Positions 10,507 through 21,256 are shown, numbered from the stretch's first letter. The stretch is DNA of 64,000 nucleotides from Ovis canadensis (GCF_042477335.2 NC_091247.1:3928501-3992500), one strand, 5' to 3'. Made by a program: numbers and translations. The notes: generated by a model not told the origin, from the sequence alone.

Positions 10507-10800
10507 ATGTAAATCACATTTTCTTTGTCGGTGCATCTGTTGATGGACACTTAGGTTGCTTCCATTATCCTGGCAATTATAATGATTCTGCGAACATTGG
10601 GGCGTATGTATCTTTTCAAATTAGTGTTTTTGATTTTTTCGGATATGTACCCAGGAGTGGAATTGCTGGGTCATGTGGTATTTCTGTTTCTAGGTTTTTG
10701 AGAATGTGGTCCCTTCTGTGATCGCTGAGTTATTGATGGCCACCCTAGGTAGGAACGGTTTCCAGAGATGCACTCTTACCACCTTCTGTGACAGTTTGCT
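9889..10800 (-). mobile_element. L1 3' remnant with a nested SINE
   Basis: Antisense L1 3' region ('cattccattgtgtgtg', 'gttgatggacacttaggttgcttcc', 'gtacccaggagtggaattgctgggtcatgtgg'). It is interrupted at about 9938-10058 by an antisense Bov-tA fragment flanked by the repeated 'ttattgaa'. A (TG)n tract lies at 10476-10502. Confidence 0.85.
10476..10502. repeat. (TG)n microsatellite
   Basis: About 13 GT dinucleotides inside the L1 remnant. Confidence 0.95.
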
Positions 10801-10911
10801 GGTGGTGTGATGTGGAGGTCCAGGGCCAGAGGCAAAACAGCGGTCAGAACCGGAAGCCGGTCTGTGGAAAACTTGTCCACCCAGTAGAGGAAGGTAAAAT
10901 GGAGCAGCCCT

Positions 10912-11206
10912 GAGTGGCTTGCCTGGTGGCTCAGTGGTGGAGAATCCGCCTGCCTCTGCAGGGGACACGGATTGTACCCCTCGGCCTCGACAATCCCCCA
11001 TACCACGGAGCCGCTACGCCCCTGAGCCACAGCTACCAAGCCTGTGCTCCAGAGCCCAGGAGCCACGACTACTGAAGGCTGTGTGCCTGGAGACCCTGCC
11101 CTGCGACAGGGGAAGGCCCACAACGAGAAGCCAGGCAGCGCAACTAGAGAAAAGCCCGCGGGCGAGTGCGGCAGTGAAGTCCCAGCGCAGCCAAACAGGA
11201 ATAAAT
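10912..11206 (+). repeat. CHR-type tRNA-derived SINE
   Basis: 'tggcttgcctggtggctcagtgg...' with the long CHR body ('gagccacagctaccaagcctgtgctccag...gcgcaactagagaaaagcc...agcgcagccaaacagg'). It separates two L1 pieces of opposite orientation. Confidence 0.8.
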
Positions 11207-11209
11207 AGA

Positions 11210-11400
11210 ATCAACGAGGCGCCCTGTGGAAAACGATACGGCAGTTCCTCAAAATTAAAAACAGAATGCCCACACGGTCCAGCAATTCCACTCCTGGGTC
11301 TCAAAGACCTATGTGTAGACCCCGGTTCATAGCAGCGTCACTCACAATAGCCAAATGGCAGAAGCAACCCAAGTGTCCCGGGCCAGAGGAATGGTTAAAC
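11210..11400 (+). mobile_element. L1 3' remnant
   Basis: 'tccagcaattccactcctgggtctcaaag...gttcatagcagcgtcactcacaatagccaaatggcagaagcaacccaag' is the sense L1 3' region. 11400-11840 beyond it shows no gene. Confidence 0.8.
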
Positions 11401-11841
11401 AAATGCAGTCCATCCATCAGCCCAGCTCACTTCACCTCTCAACTTGATCACCACGACAGCCTCCTAACAAGTGTCCCACGTCCACTTACATTTTTCTCTC
11501 AGGAGGATGCGTAGCTAAATACAGGTGGTTCAAAATCTCAACGACACCAAAGCCTTCTGGTAAAAAAAGACCTCCTTCCCACTCCTTTCCCCAGATACGG
11601 GACTCATCTTTTCTCTGGAGGTGACCAATATTATCAGTTTCTTATTTATCTCTCTGGAGTTAACCTACATAGTCAAAAGTAAAATTGTATATTTTTCACC
11701 CCCTCCCCTTAAAAAGTGAACCACTAACCCACAAAGGGGTTTTGTTCATCTGTTCTCCCTTTAATAGACAGCTGAACATGCTTCTGCTGGCTCCCTAGAG
11801 GCTGTAATATGAATCCTTGATCTTTTAAAGTGAACTCTATG

Positions 11842-11940
11842 GACTTCCCTGGTGGTCTGGTGGTTAGGACTCCTTACTTCCTCTACAGGGGGCACAGGTT
11901 CGATTCCTGGTCAGGGAACTGAGATCCCGCCTGTGGCAGG
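11842..11940 (+). repeat. CHR-type SINE head
   Basis: 'ggacttccctggtggtctggtggttaggactcc...ggttcgattcctggtcagggaactgagatcccgc', truncated after the tRNA-like part. Confidence 0.85.
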
Positions 11941-11944
11941 GGCA

Positions 11945-12265
11945 AAACGTCGTCAACTCTCAATGAATTGATGACACATGGGTTTACTACACACTCCCTC
12001 CCATATCCGCGTTTTTCATGGGACAGTATATCTTGGGAAATTGTCCCTGTCAATTCACATGGCACTTCCGCATTCTTTGAACAGACGCCCAGTGCTCCAC
12101 CGTATGGTGGGACCATGATTCATTTAACCAGCCCTCTTTGAAGGATACTTCGGTTGTTTCCAACCTTTTGCAAATACAAGGTCGCAATGAATCACTGTTG
12201 TATGTCAATTAAAACATGGGCAGATGTCTGTAAGATACTGTTGGGTCAAAGGGCATGGAACTCTG
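11945..12265 (-). mobile_element. Old L1 3' remnant
   Basis: Ends in 'ggatacttcggttgtttccaaccttttgcaaatacaaggtcgcaatgaatcactgttgtatgtc', an antisense old L1 signature. The 5' portion is diverged beyond recognition. Confidence 0.5.
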
Positions 12266-13410
12266 TGATTTCCTTAGACGTCACTAAAGGTTCCCCTACC
12301 GAGGCCACAACCCTGTATGACCTCTGCCCCTGTGACTGTGTTGCGGTCTCAGGGGCCTCGGAGTGGGGGGCTGGGGGCCTCAGGCCATCCTCAAGCCGGA
12401 TTCCAGTGGGCACCCTCACCTCTGGGTATCCCCGGTTTCAACACCTTCGCAGGGCTTGGTGCCTGCCATCCTCCCCGCTGAAGCCAGGGGGCGCTTCTCC
12501 ATTAAGGTGCCTTGGCTGCTCATTGCTGTGGTTATGGGAGGCGGGGACGCCAAACCCTTTAACAGAGATTCCGGGGGTCCTGCTCCCCAGACTGTCCCAA
12601 TCACACTCATCTTGCTCCCGACCACTCCCCCTCAATTCTTATCCCTGAGGCTCCAGGCCCCTACCCCAGGGCCTCTTTGCCTTTGCCCCCGCCCTCCCGT
12701 CTTCTCAGGGTGACCCCTGCTCTTCGGGGTCCGCTCCCCACTTTGGAGAGGCCTCCGCAAGTGGCACACCTGTTGATCCCGAACCCCGAACCCCCAACCC
12801 CATTGACTGCTAGTTGGTGGAGGGGTCTCTGGACCGTTTTCCAGCGCCTCTCGCCCCTCGCAGACAGGCAGACCGATGCCTAACTGGCCGCGGCGGATGA
12901 AATGGTCAGGGAGCTAAAGCCGACCCGCGAGGGGCGTGAGTCCCTTGCGACCCCGGCCCGCCCTTGCGCGCCCCCTACCTCCGTCCTGCACGCCCCCCAC
13001 CCTCCGCGGGCGCGGTCACCAGGGGGCGCAGTCCCCCCCTACTGGGCAGGGACCCTGCCCGGGAGCCCGCTGGCAGAGGATGAAAGACCCGAACCACCGC
13101 ATAATTCAGCGGTTTGGGCCTCAGCCCTTGCCAGGGCCCCAGACCCCACTTGGGGCTAGGAGCGGGGGAGGGAGATGGGAGATGCGGAGGAAGGAGGGGG
13201 GAGTGGGGAGGCGGAGGGGACGGGGAAGGAAGGGGGCTGCGGCTCTGGACGCTGGGGCTCCGCCTTCCAGCGCAGGGATGCCTCCTCCGTGCCCAGGACT
13301 CGGGGTGTGGGGGTTCTGGGCAGGAGAGCGGGCCTTGGAACTGGAACTGAATCCAAGGCCTTGAGGGCAGGGCTGACCTGCCCATTAAAAAGCCTTTGGG
13401 CTGTGGAGTG
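12266..13410. other. Unique intergenic tract with an orphan CpG-rich stretch
   Basis: About 12880-13350 is rich in CpG (gccgacccgcgaggggcgtgagtc...; ctccgcgggcgcggtcacc) but shows no exon with a recognisable product. Two plus-strand CTCF-like motifs lie at 12480-12497 and 13014-13032. It could be a lncRNA promoter or a CTCF island. Confidence 0.5.
12480..13032 (+). promoter_or_regulatory. Two tandem CTCF-like motifs
   Basis: GAAGCCAGGGGGCGCTTC (12480-12497) and GGTCACCAGGGGGCGCAGT (13014-13032) have the AGGGGGCGC core in the same orientation, about 0.53 kb apart. The second is the better match. Confidence 0.5.
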
Positions 13411-13412
13411 AA

Positions 13413-13500
13413 AGCCTCTGAGTCCTGTCTGACTCTCTGCGACCCCATGGACTGTATAGCCTGCCAGGCTCCTCTGTCCGGGGGATTCTCCAGGCAGGCA
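13413..13500 (-). repeat. Bov-tA tail fragment
   Basis: 'tctgactctctgcgaccccatggactgtatagcctgccaggctcctctgtc', an antisense BovB-like tail only. Confidence 0.8.
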
Positions 13501-13545
13501 CACTTAAAATTCAGCCACGCTTCGGACAAGTGGATGCCTCCGTTT

Positions 13546-13752
13546 AGGGCTTCCCAGGTGGCTCAGTGGTAAAGAATCCACCTGCCAATGCAGGAGACAC
13601 AGATTCAGTCCCTGGGTCGGGAAGATTCCCCAGGAGAAGGAAATGGCAACCCACTCCAGGACTCTTGCCTGGAGAATCCCATGGACAGAGGAGCCTGGCG
13701 GGCTACAGTCCATGGGGTCACAGAGAGTCAGACACACTGAGCGACTGAGCAC
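13546..13752 (+). repeat. Bov-tA SINE, full length
   Basis: Complete order: 'gcttcccaggtggctcagtggtaaagaatcc', 'gattcagtccctgggtcgggaagattcc', 'ggcaacccactccagg' and the tail 'cagacacactgagcgactgagc'. Confidence 0.92.
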
Positions 13753-13754
13753 GG

Positions 13755-14675
13755 CGAAAGGTACTTGCCTTAGCTTCTGAGGTTGTTAAAGAGGGATGCC
13801 CAACAGCTACTATTTACTGGGGAAGTGCTCTGTGTGGGGGCGGGTCTTGGGCTGAGGGCTGGTCCTCCGGGTGGACAGTGGTGCTGTCTTCCTGTTGCAG
13901 CTCTGGGCTGGGGTCTCGCAGCCATCCGCTGATGTCTAGAAGCAGATCTCATACGACTGCACAATCTCGCAGCTCAGGCAGGACTGACCAGGGGTTCCGA
14001 ACTCCAAATCACAGCCGTCCACCCCTCACCGCCCCCGACAACTCCAGCCTGGGCCCTCACCGAGCACCAGCCCCTTGGGATGGGAAGGGCCAGCCCCATG
14101 AGCTGGTCTGCCCACCCACCCACACACCCAGCCATCATCTTTATTTGCTGGGTGCAGGGGAGGCATGGAGACCTTCACTGGGCATTCAGATACTTGCACA
14201 AATGGCTATTTGATGACAGTTATGATCCGTGTCCGAGGAGGGCATCTCTTGGGGCCAGGTCTCCTGGGAGGGTGCCTGTGGGTTGAAACTAACTAGAGAA
14301 AGAATTGAGGGAGAGGAATTGAGGGCCCGCCTTCCAGGCAGAGGGAACAGTTTTGTGGGAGGCCCAGAGGCCAGCAGAGCTGCTCTGGGAGGAAGAGGAG
14401 AAGACGCTGGGATTCTGGTGAAGCTGCCTGGGATGTGCTCAGCCGCTTGGTCCTAAAGGGAAGCGGCCTCTCCCCTCAGCCCTGGGTCCCTTCCTGCCTG
14501 CTCCAGCAAGGGCCTAGCCTGCTTGGCCTCAGTGGTGGACACTGCTGGCCTGTCTCTCCACGCAGACCATGAGCTGTTTGCTGCTGGGCTCGGGTTCCGA
14601 AGCCTTTGTTTGGCAAACACCAAGGCCACACTCTACCCAATGGCTTTCTTCTCTTCTCGTCTTCTCTCTCTTTTT
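13755..14675. other. Unique intergenic tract, no gene seen
   Basis: No exon, RNA gene or clear repeat recognised. Confidence 0.45.
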
Positions 14676-15440
14676 TTAATGGTGCTAAAATATACATGAC
14701 TCAGGCACTTCCCTGGTGATCCAGTGGTTAGGAATTGGCCTTGTAATGCAAGGGACATGGTGTTTGATCCCTGGTTGAGGACCTAAGATCCCACTTGCCA
14801 CAGAGCAACTAAATCTGCACCTCACAGCTAAGCCAGCTCACTGCAACTCGAGAGGCCTCATGCCCCAACGGAGGTCCCGCGTGCAGCGACTGAGACCCGG
14901 CACAGCCAATCAATCAAGAAATAGTTTTTAAAACTACCCAGCACATTCGCCATGTTCATCACATTTGTGTGCACGGTTCAGGGGTGTCAATTCCGTTCAC
15001 ATTATTGGGCCACCATCCGCTCCTAGAGGTCTTCTCATCTTGTAAAACGGCACCTCCGTCTCCATCAAACCTGGCCTCTCCTTCCCTCCTCGCCCGGCCC
15101 TGGCCCCCACTGCCCTCTGATCTCTCTGTGACCAGGCCAGGTCTCTCTAGAAGTGAGAGTGCATGGTGCCAGTGTGTCTGGCTTACTTTACAGGGTCCTC
15201 AGGGGTCATCTCTGCTGCCGCAGGGGTCGGACTCTCCTTCCGTTTTCAGGCTTGACGAGTACTCCACAGTGTGGACGGACCACATTCTATTTCTCCCCAT
15301 CTCTCGGCGGACACTTGGGTGGCTTCCCCTTTTGGCTGCCGTGACCCTGCTGGCATTTCTTGCTTCTGGTTCGTTACCTTGGGCCAAACACGCCCCCCGC
15401 GAGCTGTTGGTATTTCGCAACGTGCAGCACGTAGGGGTGG
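14676..15440 (-). mobile_element. Old L1 3' remnant split by a CHR SINE
   Basis: 'gtgctaaaatatacatgac' and, after the SINE, 'cattcgccatgttcatcac...gtgcacggttcagggg', '...ccaggtctctctagaagtg' and 'ggcggacacttgggtggcttccccttttggctgccgtga' follow an antisense L1 3' order. A CHR SINE occupies about 14707-14928. Confidence 0.65.
14707..14928 (+). repeat. CHR-type tRNA-derived SINE
   Basis: 'cacttccctggtgatccagtggttaggaattgg...tttgatccctggttgaggacctaagatccc...cggcacagccaatcaatc', nested in the L1 remnant. Confidence 0.85.
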
Positions 15441-16097
15441 CCGATCCCCGTCTTGACCAGCGCTCTCACTTTTGCAGCCTGGGAAACGGAGGCCCTGGAG
15501 GAAGGCAAGGACTTCCTTGAAGTCACGGCAGAGGCTTGACCAGCTCCAGGTCAGCTTGGAGGATTAAAATAGGCAGAAGGCCTTTGCACCCAAGCTTGTC
15601 CCTGGAGCCTCCTCTTGTACCTTTTTCTGTCTGGCCAGCCTCTCTCTTTCAGAGAAATGAGCTCAGAAAGCTGCCCCAGGTGGAGAAGGAGAGGCAGCCA
15701 GATAGTCAGACCCCTGACTTTGTGTGCCGAGGACCTGGTCGGTGTCTGTCCCCAAACCACCCCTTTTCCAACCAGACGCTGACTCCCCCAGCCTCGGAGA
15801 CTGGAGTGGCTCATGCCTGGCGGGTGCACCTTCATGCCCCAGGACAGCCCTGCCATGGGTTTGGGGATCACTCTCATTTTACCAAAGGGCCCAGAGCAGA
15901 GAAATGACTTGTCTAGGATGGCAGAGCCCCGCCGCAGCCCTAACTTAAACCCATCATCAGTTGACCAGCCCCCCGCCAGATCAGGAAGCCTGTGGCCTCA
16001 GCAGCCCCTGCCTCTCCCACATTCCAGAGATGGAGTCAGACCCGGGGAGTCAGAGGTGGTGGGGCTCCAGGCTGGCCTGACTCTGACGTGCAAGCCT

Positions 16098-16116
16098 GGG
16101 CGCCCCCTGGCGAGGC
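16098..16116 (-). promoter_or_regulatory. CTCF-like motif
   Basis: Minus strand GCCTCGCCAGGGGGCGCCC carries the AGGGGGCGC core. It faces the plus-oriented motifs at 12480 and 13014. Confidence 0.4.
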
Positions 16117-16520
16117 CTCCCAGGCTGCCCTAGCTCTGCCCAGAGGAGGTACCCAGCCCTCCAGTGGCCCCGCTGCTCCCTGCACCCTAGGGCCTCCAGA
16201 GGATGGGCATCCTCACTTCCCCACTCAGCGGCCCTTCACCAAGAGGGTTGCAGGCAGAGCTGCAGAGGGGTGCTCGCAGCGGAGGGCATCTATGGGCATG
16301 CCCCCGGTGCACTTTCTGCACAGGCCTCCGCCCTGCTCTTTCTGCCCCTCTGGCAGGGGCGGGGGACGGTGCTGGCAACACCAGCTCCTCTGCTTCTGTG
16401 GCCAGGCGCTTCCTCTTCGCCCAGCTCGCCACCCGAGGGCATGAACTGCCCGGTGACTTCCCCCGGGCCAGGCCGCCGCACCCCACACCTGTGGCAGGCA
16501 GCCTCCTCCACTGCTTTAGA

Positions 16521-16730
16521 AGGTTTATCTGTCAGAGGGGCTTTGAGGGCGGAGTGGGACCCTTATCTCCCTGCCAGGGGCCTGCCCTACAGTTGGGGCT
16601 TTGTAATCTGACATTGTGATTTTTTTTTACACCCTTGTTTTTCCCCCCAGGGAGGGAAGATTTGCTGAATCATCCGGGGGAGGTGGTTGGAGGGGGCCCG
16701 GGCCCAGGCAGCTGGAGGGCAGTGATAAGT
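16521..16730. promoter_or_regulatory. Candidate erythroid enhancer: GATA cluster with TAL1/GATA composite
   Basis: Three GATA sites within about 200 bp: TTATCT at 16525-16530, TTATCT at 16563-16568 and TGATAA at 16723-16728. The last is preceded by an E-box CAGCTG (16709-16714) with 8 bases between CTG and TGATAA, the spacing of the TAL1-LMO2-LDB1-GATA1 complex. Target inferred to be GFI1B. Confidence 0.45.
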
Positions 16731-17862
16731 CTGAGGCTGGGCTGAGGGGCGCTGGGGAGCTGGGCAGGGAGGAAACCCCGACCTGCGACGGTTTCCAGCT
16801 AAGATTGTTGGCTTCTGCAGAGCTGCCCTGGGGATGCTTGTTCAGGTTAGGTGGCCTGAACCTTCCTCCCAGAGGAGGGCCGGCTGCAGGCGGGACTGGC
16901 CAGCTGGGCCCGCGATAGCCGGCAACGGCAAGCTGGGGTGAACATGACTGGGTGCCCAGCTCCCAGGAAGGCTCCTGTGAGCCCTCGAGCTCATCCTTGT
17001 CCTACACTTTGGCTACTGTGGCCCAAACAGGGCCCTGGCTGGGTCCCAGCAGATTGGGGATGGAGCTGGGACAGGTGGGAGCCTTAGGTCTCCCCAGGGC
17101 CTTTGCACAGACTGCTCCTAGGCTTGGAGCCACCCTCTCCACTTCGGACAGATCAAATTCATCTCGGATGGCCATTTCCTGTGGGAAGACTTCTCTGCAC
17201 CAGCGTGGGTTTGGTGGCCTCTCAGCCTCCCAGAGTCCGCTAAGTGGCCCCTCTTCTGGATCTTGCCCCCTCAGGGCCCAGATTGTTGAACGGAGCCTTA
17301 AGGTTCTTTCTTGGAAAACCCTGAGAGGAGTTGCCTTCCATTGGGACTAAAACTCTGGGGACTGCAAAATGGGAAAGAGTCCCCACAGGGGTTGGGCTGG
17401 GCCCTGGGCTCCTCTCTGCTGCAAAGTGGACCCCTGGCGGGGTGAGGAGGACCGCCCTAAGCCATGCCTGCCTTCCCAGAGCCTCTGCCTTCTCACTCTC
17501 CCTACAGGGTGGCCTGACCTCCAGGAGTGGGTCCCCCAGCCTCTGCAGGGGCTGGGGGTGTAGTGGAGACGACGTTCCACCAGCTTTGCAGGACCAGGCG
17601 TGGGTCACATAGACTGGGTCGTGCCCAAGGCCCAGGGCAGAGGCTGGGCTGGACATGCCAAAGGCTTCCCCCAAACTCTCTCTGCCCCCCTGATTTCTGA
17701 TCCCGACCCCCCCACCCCAGAGGCCGGTGGGCAACCGCAGCCCCGGGGAAGAAGGCTGATTGACGCCCCTGAGTCAGTGGCCACATCCCCTGCTGCTCCC
17801 AAAAGGGGCTTCTGGGGCAGGAAGCGCGGCCGTGGTGGTCGCTTCTTTCCCTTCCTGCTGCC

Positions 17863-17882
17863 CAACTGAGCCCAGAGATAAG
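17863..17882. promoter_or_regulatory. Candidate TAL1/GATA composite site
   Basis: CAACTG (17863-17868; E-box and MYB-like) is followed after 7 bases by AGATAAG (17876-17882), giving CTG-N7-AGATAA. Confidence 0.45.
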
Positions 17883-18221
17883 TCCTCGCTTGGCTGAGGG
17901 GGCTAGGGGGGCCCAGGCCTCCCCCAGAAATCATGTCAGGGTTCCTCGCATGGAGGAAGGACCTGAAGACCACGATAACCCCTTTATTTTTAAGAGATCC
18001 GGGAGGAAGTCCCAAGTCACCCTTTGCAGAAATAGCTCTGAGCTTCAGCCTGGCATCTGTGGTTCCAGCTGTCAGCGGGGACTTCCCATGAGTGTGGCCC
18101 TGGTCAGTGCAGCCCACGGTGGCCCGGAGGGCCTGGGGCCCAGGGTCCAGCCCCGTGCCTGTACTCCAAGCTCAGAGCCATTGGCAAAGATAATGACCAC
18201 AGCTCCATTTACTTCTGCATA

Positions 18222-18420
18222 AGGTGGCTCAATCGGTCAAGAAATCGCCTGCAGTGCAGGAGACCTGGGTTCAAACCCCGAGTTGGGAAGATCCCCTGGA
18301 GAAGGGAATGGCTATCCACTCCAGTATTCTTGCCTGGAGAATCCCAGGGACAGAGGAGCCTGGTGGGCAACAGTCCCTGGGGTCACAAAGAGTTGGACAC
18401 GACTGAGTGACTCCCACACT
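18222..18420 (+). repeat. Bov-tA SINE
   Basis: 'aaggtggctcaatcggtcaagaaatcgcctgcagtgcaggagacctgggttcaaacccc...gttggacacgactgagtgac', full length. Confidence 0.92.
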
Positions 18421-18671
18421 CAGTGTGGGGAGAGGGCAGAGGTTCTGAGACAGGGTATTGCCAGGTATTGCAGACAAGCTGCAAAAATGTGTCGGGCACC
18501 CCTTTCTGTCTTCCTGCTTTCAAACCCTGCTCCATATCTGGACACCTGCCTGCCCCCATGCACTGAAGGCCCATGAATGTGCAAACTCTGGGGTCTCTCC
18601 CCAACAGTTGTCACCTGAACCCTGCCTTCAAGAGTCCACGAGGGGGTGGTGGGGGAGGATAGAGTGGCAGT

Positions 18672-19345
18672 CTGGGATTAACAGATACACACTACTTACA
18701 TAAAATAGACAAGAAGGACCTACTGCGTAGCACAGGGAGCTATGTTCAGTATCTTGTACTAATCTATAATAGAAAAGAATCTGAAAAAAAATATCTATAT
18801 ATACACATATATGTATTGAATCACTTTGCTGTATACCTGAAACTAACACAACATGGTCAATCAGCTATACCTCAGTGAAAAAGAGAGAGAAGGGTAGATC
18901 TTTGAAGTTCTCATCAGGCCCTCCTGGTGGCTCAGTGGTAAAGAATCCACCTGCCAATGCAGCAGGCACGGGTGAGATCGCCAATCAGGGAAGATCCCAC
19001 ATGCCTCCACGGGGCAGCCTAGCCCGTGCGCCACAGCTACTGAGCCTGCGCTCTAGAGTCCGCGAACTGCAGCCACGGACGCCCTCAAGCCCTAAGCCCT
19101 CGAGCCGCCGCACTGAGAAGCCCGCCCTCCGCAACTAGAGGGAAGCCTGCCCAGCAAGGGAGACCCAGCCCAGCATAAACTAAAACTATGTAAAAAGCAG
19201 TTCACATCAGAAGAAGGTCTTGAACTGTGTGCTGATGGATAGTCACTTATCGTGGTGATCGTTTCACAACACATACAAGCATCGAATAATCACCCACTAC
19301 ACGTAAAACTGAGAGAATGTGACCTGTCACCTCTATCTCAACATT
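18672..19345 (+). mobile_element. L1 3' UTR split by a CHR SINE
   Basis: Sense L1 3' end: 'aggacctactgcgtagcacagggagctatgttcagtatcttg...gaatcactttgctgtatacctgaaactaacacaacatgg'. After a CHR SINE (18917-19190) it continues with 'gtggtgatcgtttcacaacacatacaagcatcgaataatcac'. Confidence 0.8.
18917..19190 (+). repeat. CHR-type tRNA-derived SINE
   Basis: 'ggccctcctggtggctcagtggtaaagaatcc...gccacagctactgagcctgcgctctagag...gcaactagagggaagcc...cccagcccagcataaac'. Confidence 0.8.
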
Positions 19346-19349
19346 AATT

Positions 19350-20545
19350 AGCTAAAATGCAAGACACTGCCCAAAAAAAAGTCGATGAAAGGAAGTCTTG
19401 GGACTGGAGGTTGTGGGCTGAATGGAGATTTCTCAAGACCACAGGGGTCATGGTCCGGATGAGAGAAACTGAGGTCCAGAAGGAAGCACCTGTAAGTCCG
19501 TCCTGCCAGGAGGGGGTCAGAGTGACATCCCAGCCTCTGACTCCGACCCCACACCGCCCCGTCTGGGCTGTCTCCTCCCCACCTCTCACGTGGGAGGCTC
19601 CCCATGCCAATGTCCTGCCCCCCCTTTCTGTATTTCTTCGGGCTTTCTCTGTTTCTCCTCTTAGGATACCCCCTCAGTGCCATAAGCATGGACACTCTGG
19701 CTTCTCCCACTGCCCATCCTCACTACCCAGAAGTGAGCCCAGCTCACGGCAGCTGCTCTGTAAATAAGAGTCGATGAATGAGTGCTTTCCACCCCACTGG
19801 GCTGCCTTAGGGCCTCGGGAAGGCCCTGGGCCCAGGGGTCCTCCAGGGCTCTAGGGGACCCGGCTGTCTGTGCGGTGAACACCGGCAGGCCTGGCCTCCG
19901 TTTGCACGTGGGGCTGGACAGATGCGCGGTGCTCCTGGGCTTGAGGGCCCAGCCGGGGGCTTCTGGGGCCCTTGCACTCTCTCCTTCTAAACCCAAACAA
20001 ATCAGCTTTCTCCCCCCAGGCGTCCCAGCTCCCCCACATTGTTACCATAGACGTCATGGAAAAGGCAGGAAATGTCTAGAAAAGGGAATTATAAAAACCC
20101 ACTAAAATGCCATCCCATTCCCACCCACCCAGGAAAACCCTGCAGACCTTGGGGTCTGCCCTCCTTCTGACCACCATGGCCAAGGTCGGGGGCCTGCCCT
20201 GCATGGCTCTGAGCCTGGGACCAGCACCCCCGCCTCTGCAGCGGCTAGCCCTGCAGAGTGTGAGCAGGGGCGGGCATCCCGGGCTCAGCCTCTCATCCCT
20301 TCTCCTTCTGCCTTCTGCTTCCTGGGTCCTCATCCTCCGAATCCTCGTCGACACTCACTCTGAGACTCTGTTTCCTCGTTTGTAGGGTGGGGATGACTCC
20401 CTGAAGGGTGACTTAATTATGGGAGTGGTCCCTAAGGTGAACTGAGCCTGACCTTCACCTCGAGACCACAGGGGCGGTGTGGAGAGGTGCCCTCCTGCCC
20501 CCTCTTCTAGGGCATGGAAACTTCCCGAAACAGGGACTTTTTCTC
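19350..20545. other. Unique intergenic tract, no gene seen
   Basis: Open frames here are short and show no family features. No RNA gene recognised. Confidence 0.45.
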
Positions 20546-20547
20546 TT

Positions 20548-20856
20548 TTTTAAAATTTTGTTTACTTTTGGCTGTGCTGGGTCTTGGTTGCTGTGCATGG
20601 CCAATCTCTAGCTGGGGAGAGCAGGGGCTACTTTCTAGCTGAGATGCTCGGGCTTCTCACTGCCGTGCAGACTCCAGCAGCGGCAGCGCGTGGGCTCAGT
20701 ATTTGGGCTCCTGGGCTCCAGAGTGCAGGCTCGGGAGTGGTGGCTCATGGGCTTAGCTGCTTCGTTGCACGTGGCATCTTCCTGCATCAGGGATTGAACC
20801 TGTGTCTCCTGCCTTGGTAGGCAGACTCTTTACCGCTGAGCCACCAAGGGAAGCCC
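20548..20856 (-). repeat. CHR-type tRNA-derived SINE
   Basis: 'cttttggctgtgctgggtcttggttgctgtgcatgg...catcagggattgaacctgtgtctcctgcc...gagccaccaagggaagccc', near full length. Confidence 0.85.
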
Positions 20857-21072
20857 GGGCCGCTTTTTCTTTAAGCCTTGCAGAAGGGCAAAGCAGCAGC
20901 AAGCCTGTTCTGTGGCCCGAAAGGCTGGGCCCTGGGAGAAGCCGGAGCCCCCAGCCCACACCTCTGTGGGGCCCCTTCCCAGCTGCTCATGCAGCCACGA
21001 CGTCAAGGGCCCCAGGGTCCTCTGAGACCTCTTGTCCTTGGCTCTTGTCATCTGGTTGAAGTGGTTGGAAGT

Positions 21073-21121
21073 CTCCCTCCCTCCCTCCCTCTCTCTCTGT
21101 CTCTGCTTCTCCCTCTCTCCT
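21073..21121. repeat. Pyrimidine (CTCC/CTCT) simple repeat
   Basis: 'ctccctccctccctccctctctctctgtctc...ccctctctcc', directly upstream of the GATA cluster. Confidence 0.85.
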
Positions 21122-21139
21122 GCTCTCTGGGACACCAGG

Positions 21140-21256
21140 CCCCCTGATAACACCGGGAAGGCGCTATCGGCCTGGGAGCATCCTCCCGCCAAAGCCCGCG
21201 GGCCTGCTCCACACCAACGGTTGGCAGCCGGCACCGTTTGATAAACTTTATCAGGC
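21140..21256. promoter_or_regulatory. Candidate haematopoietic enhancer: GATA dyad plus MYB site
   Basis: TGATAA at 21145-21150, CTATCG near 21164, a perfect 15 bp dyad TGATAAACTTTATCA at 21239-21253 (two outward GATA sites) and an 11 bp dyad CCAACGGTTGG at 21214-21224 holding a MYB core CAACGG. Unique sequence, about 18 kb downstream of the GFI1B promoter and 6 kb beyond its 3' end. Confidence 0.45.

Larger units (their letters stand above)
15445..18221. other. Unique intergenic tract with GATA-motif clusters
   Basis: Largely repeat-free and moderately GC-rich. No exon recognised. It holds GATA sites near 16525, 16563, 16724 and 17877 and a minus-strand CTCF-like motif at 16098-16116. Position is downstream of GFI1B, about 21-22.5 kb from its probable promoter. 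Confidence 0.5.
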
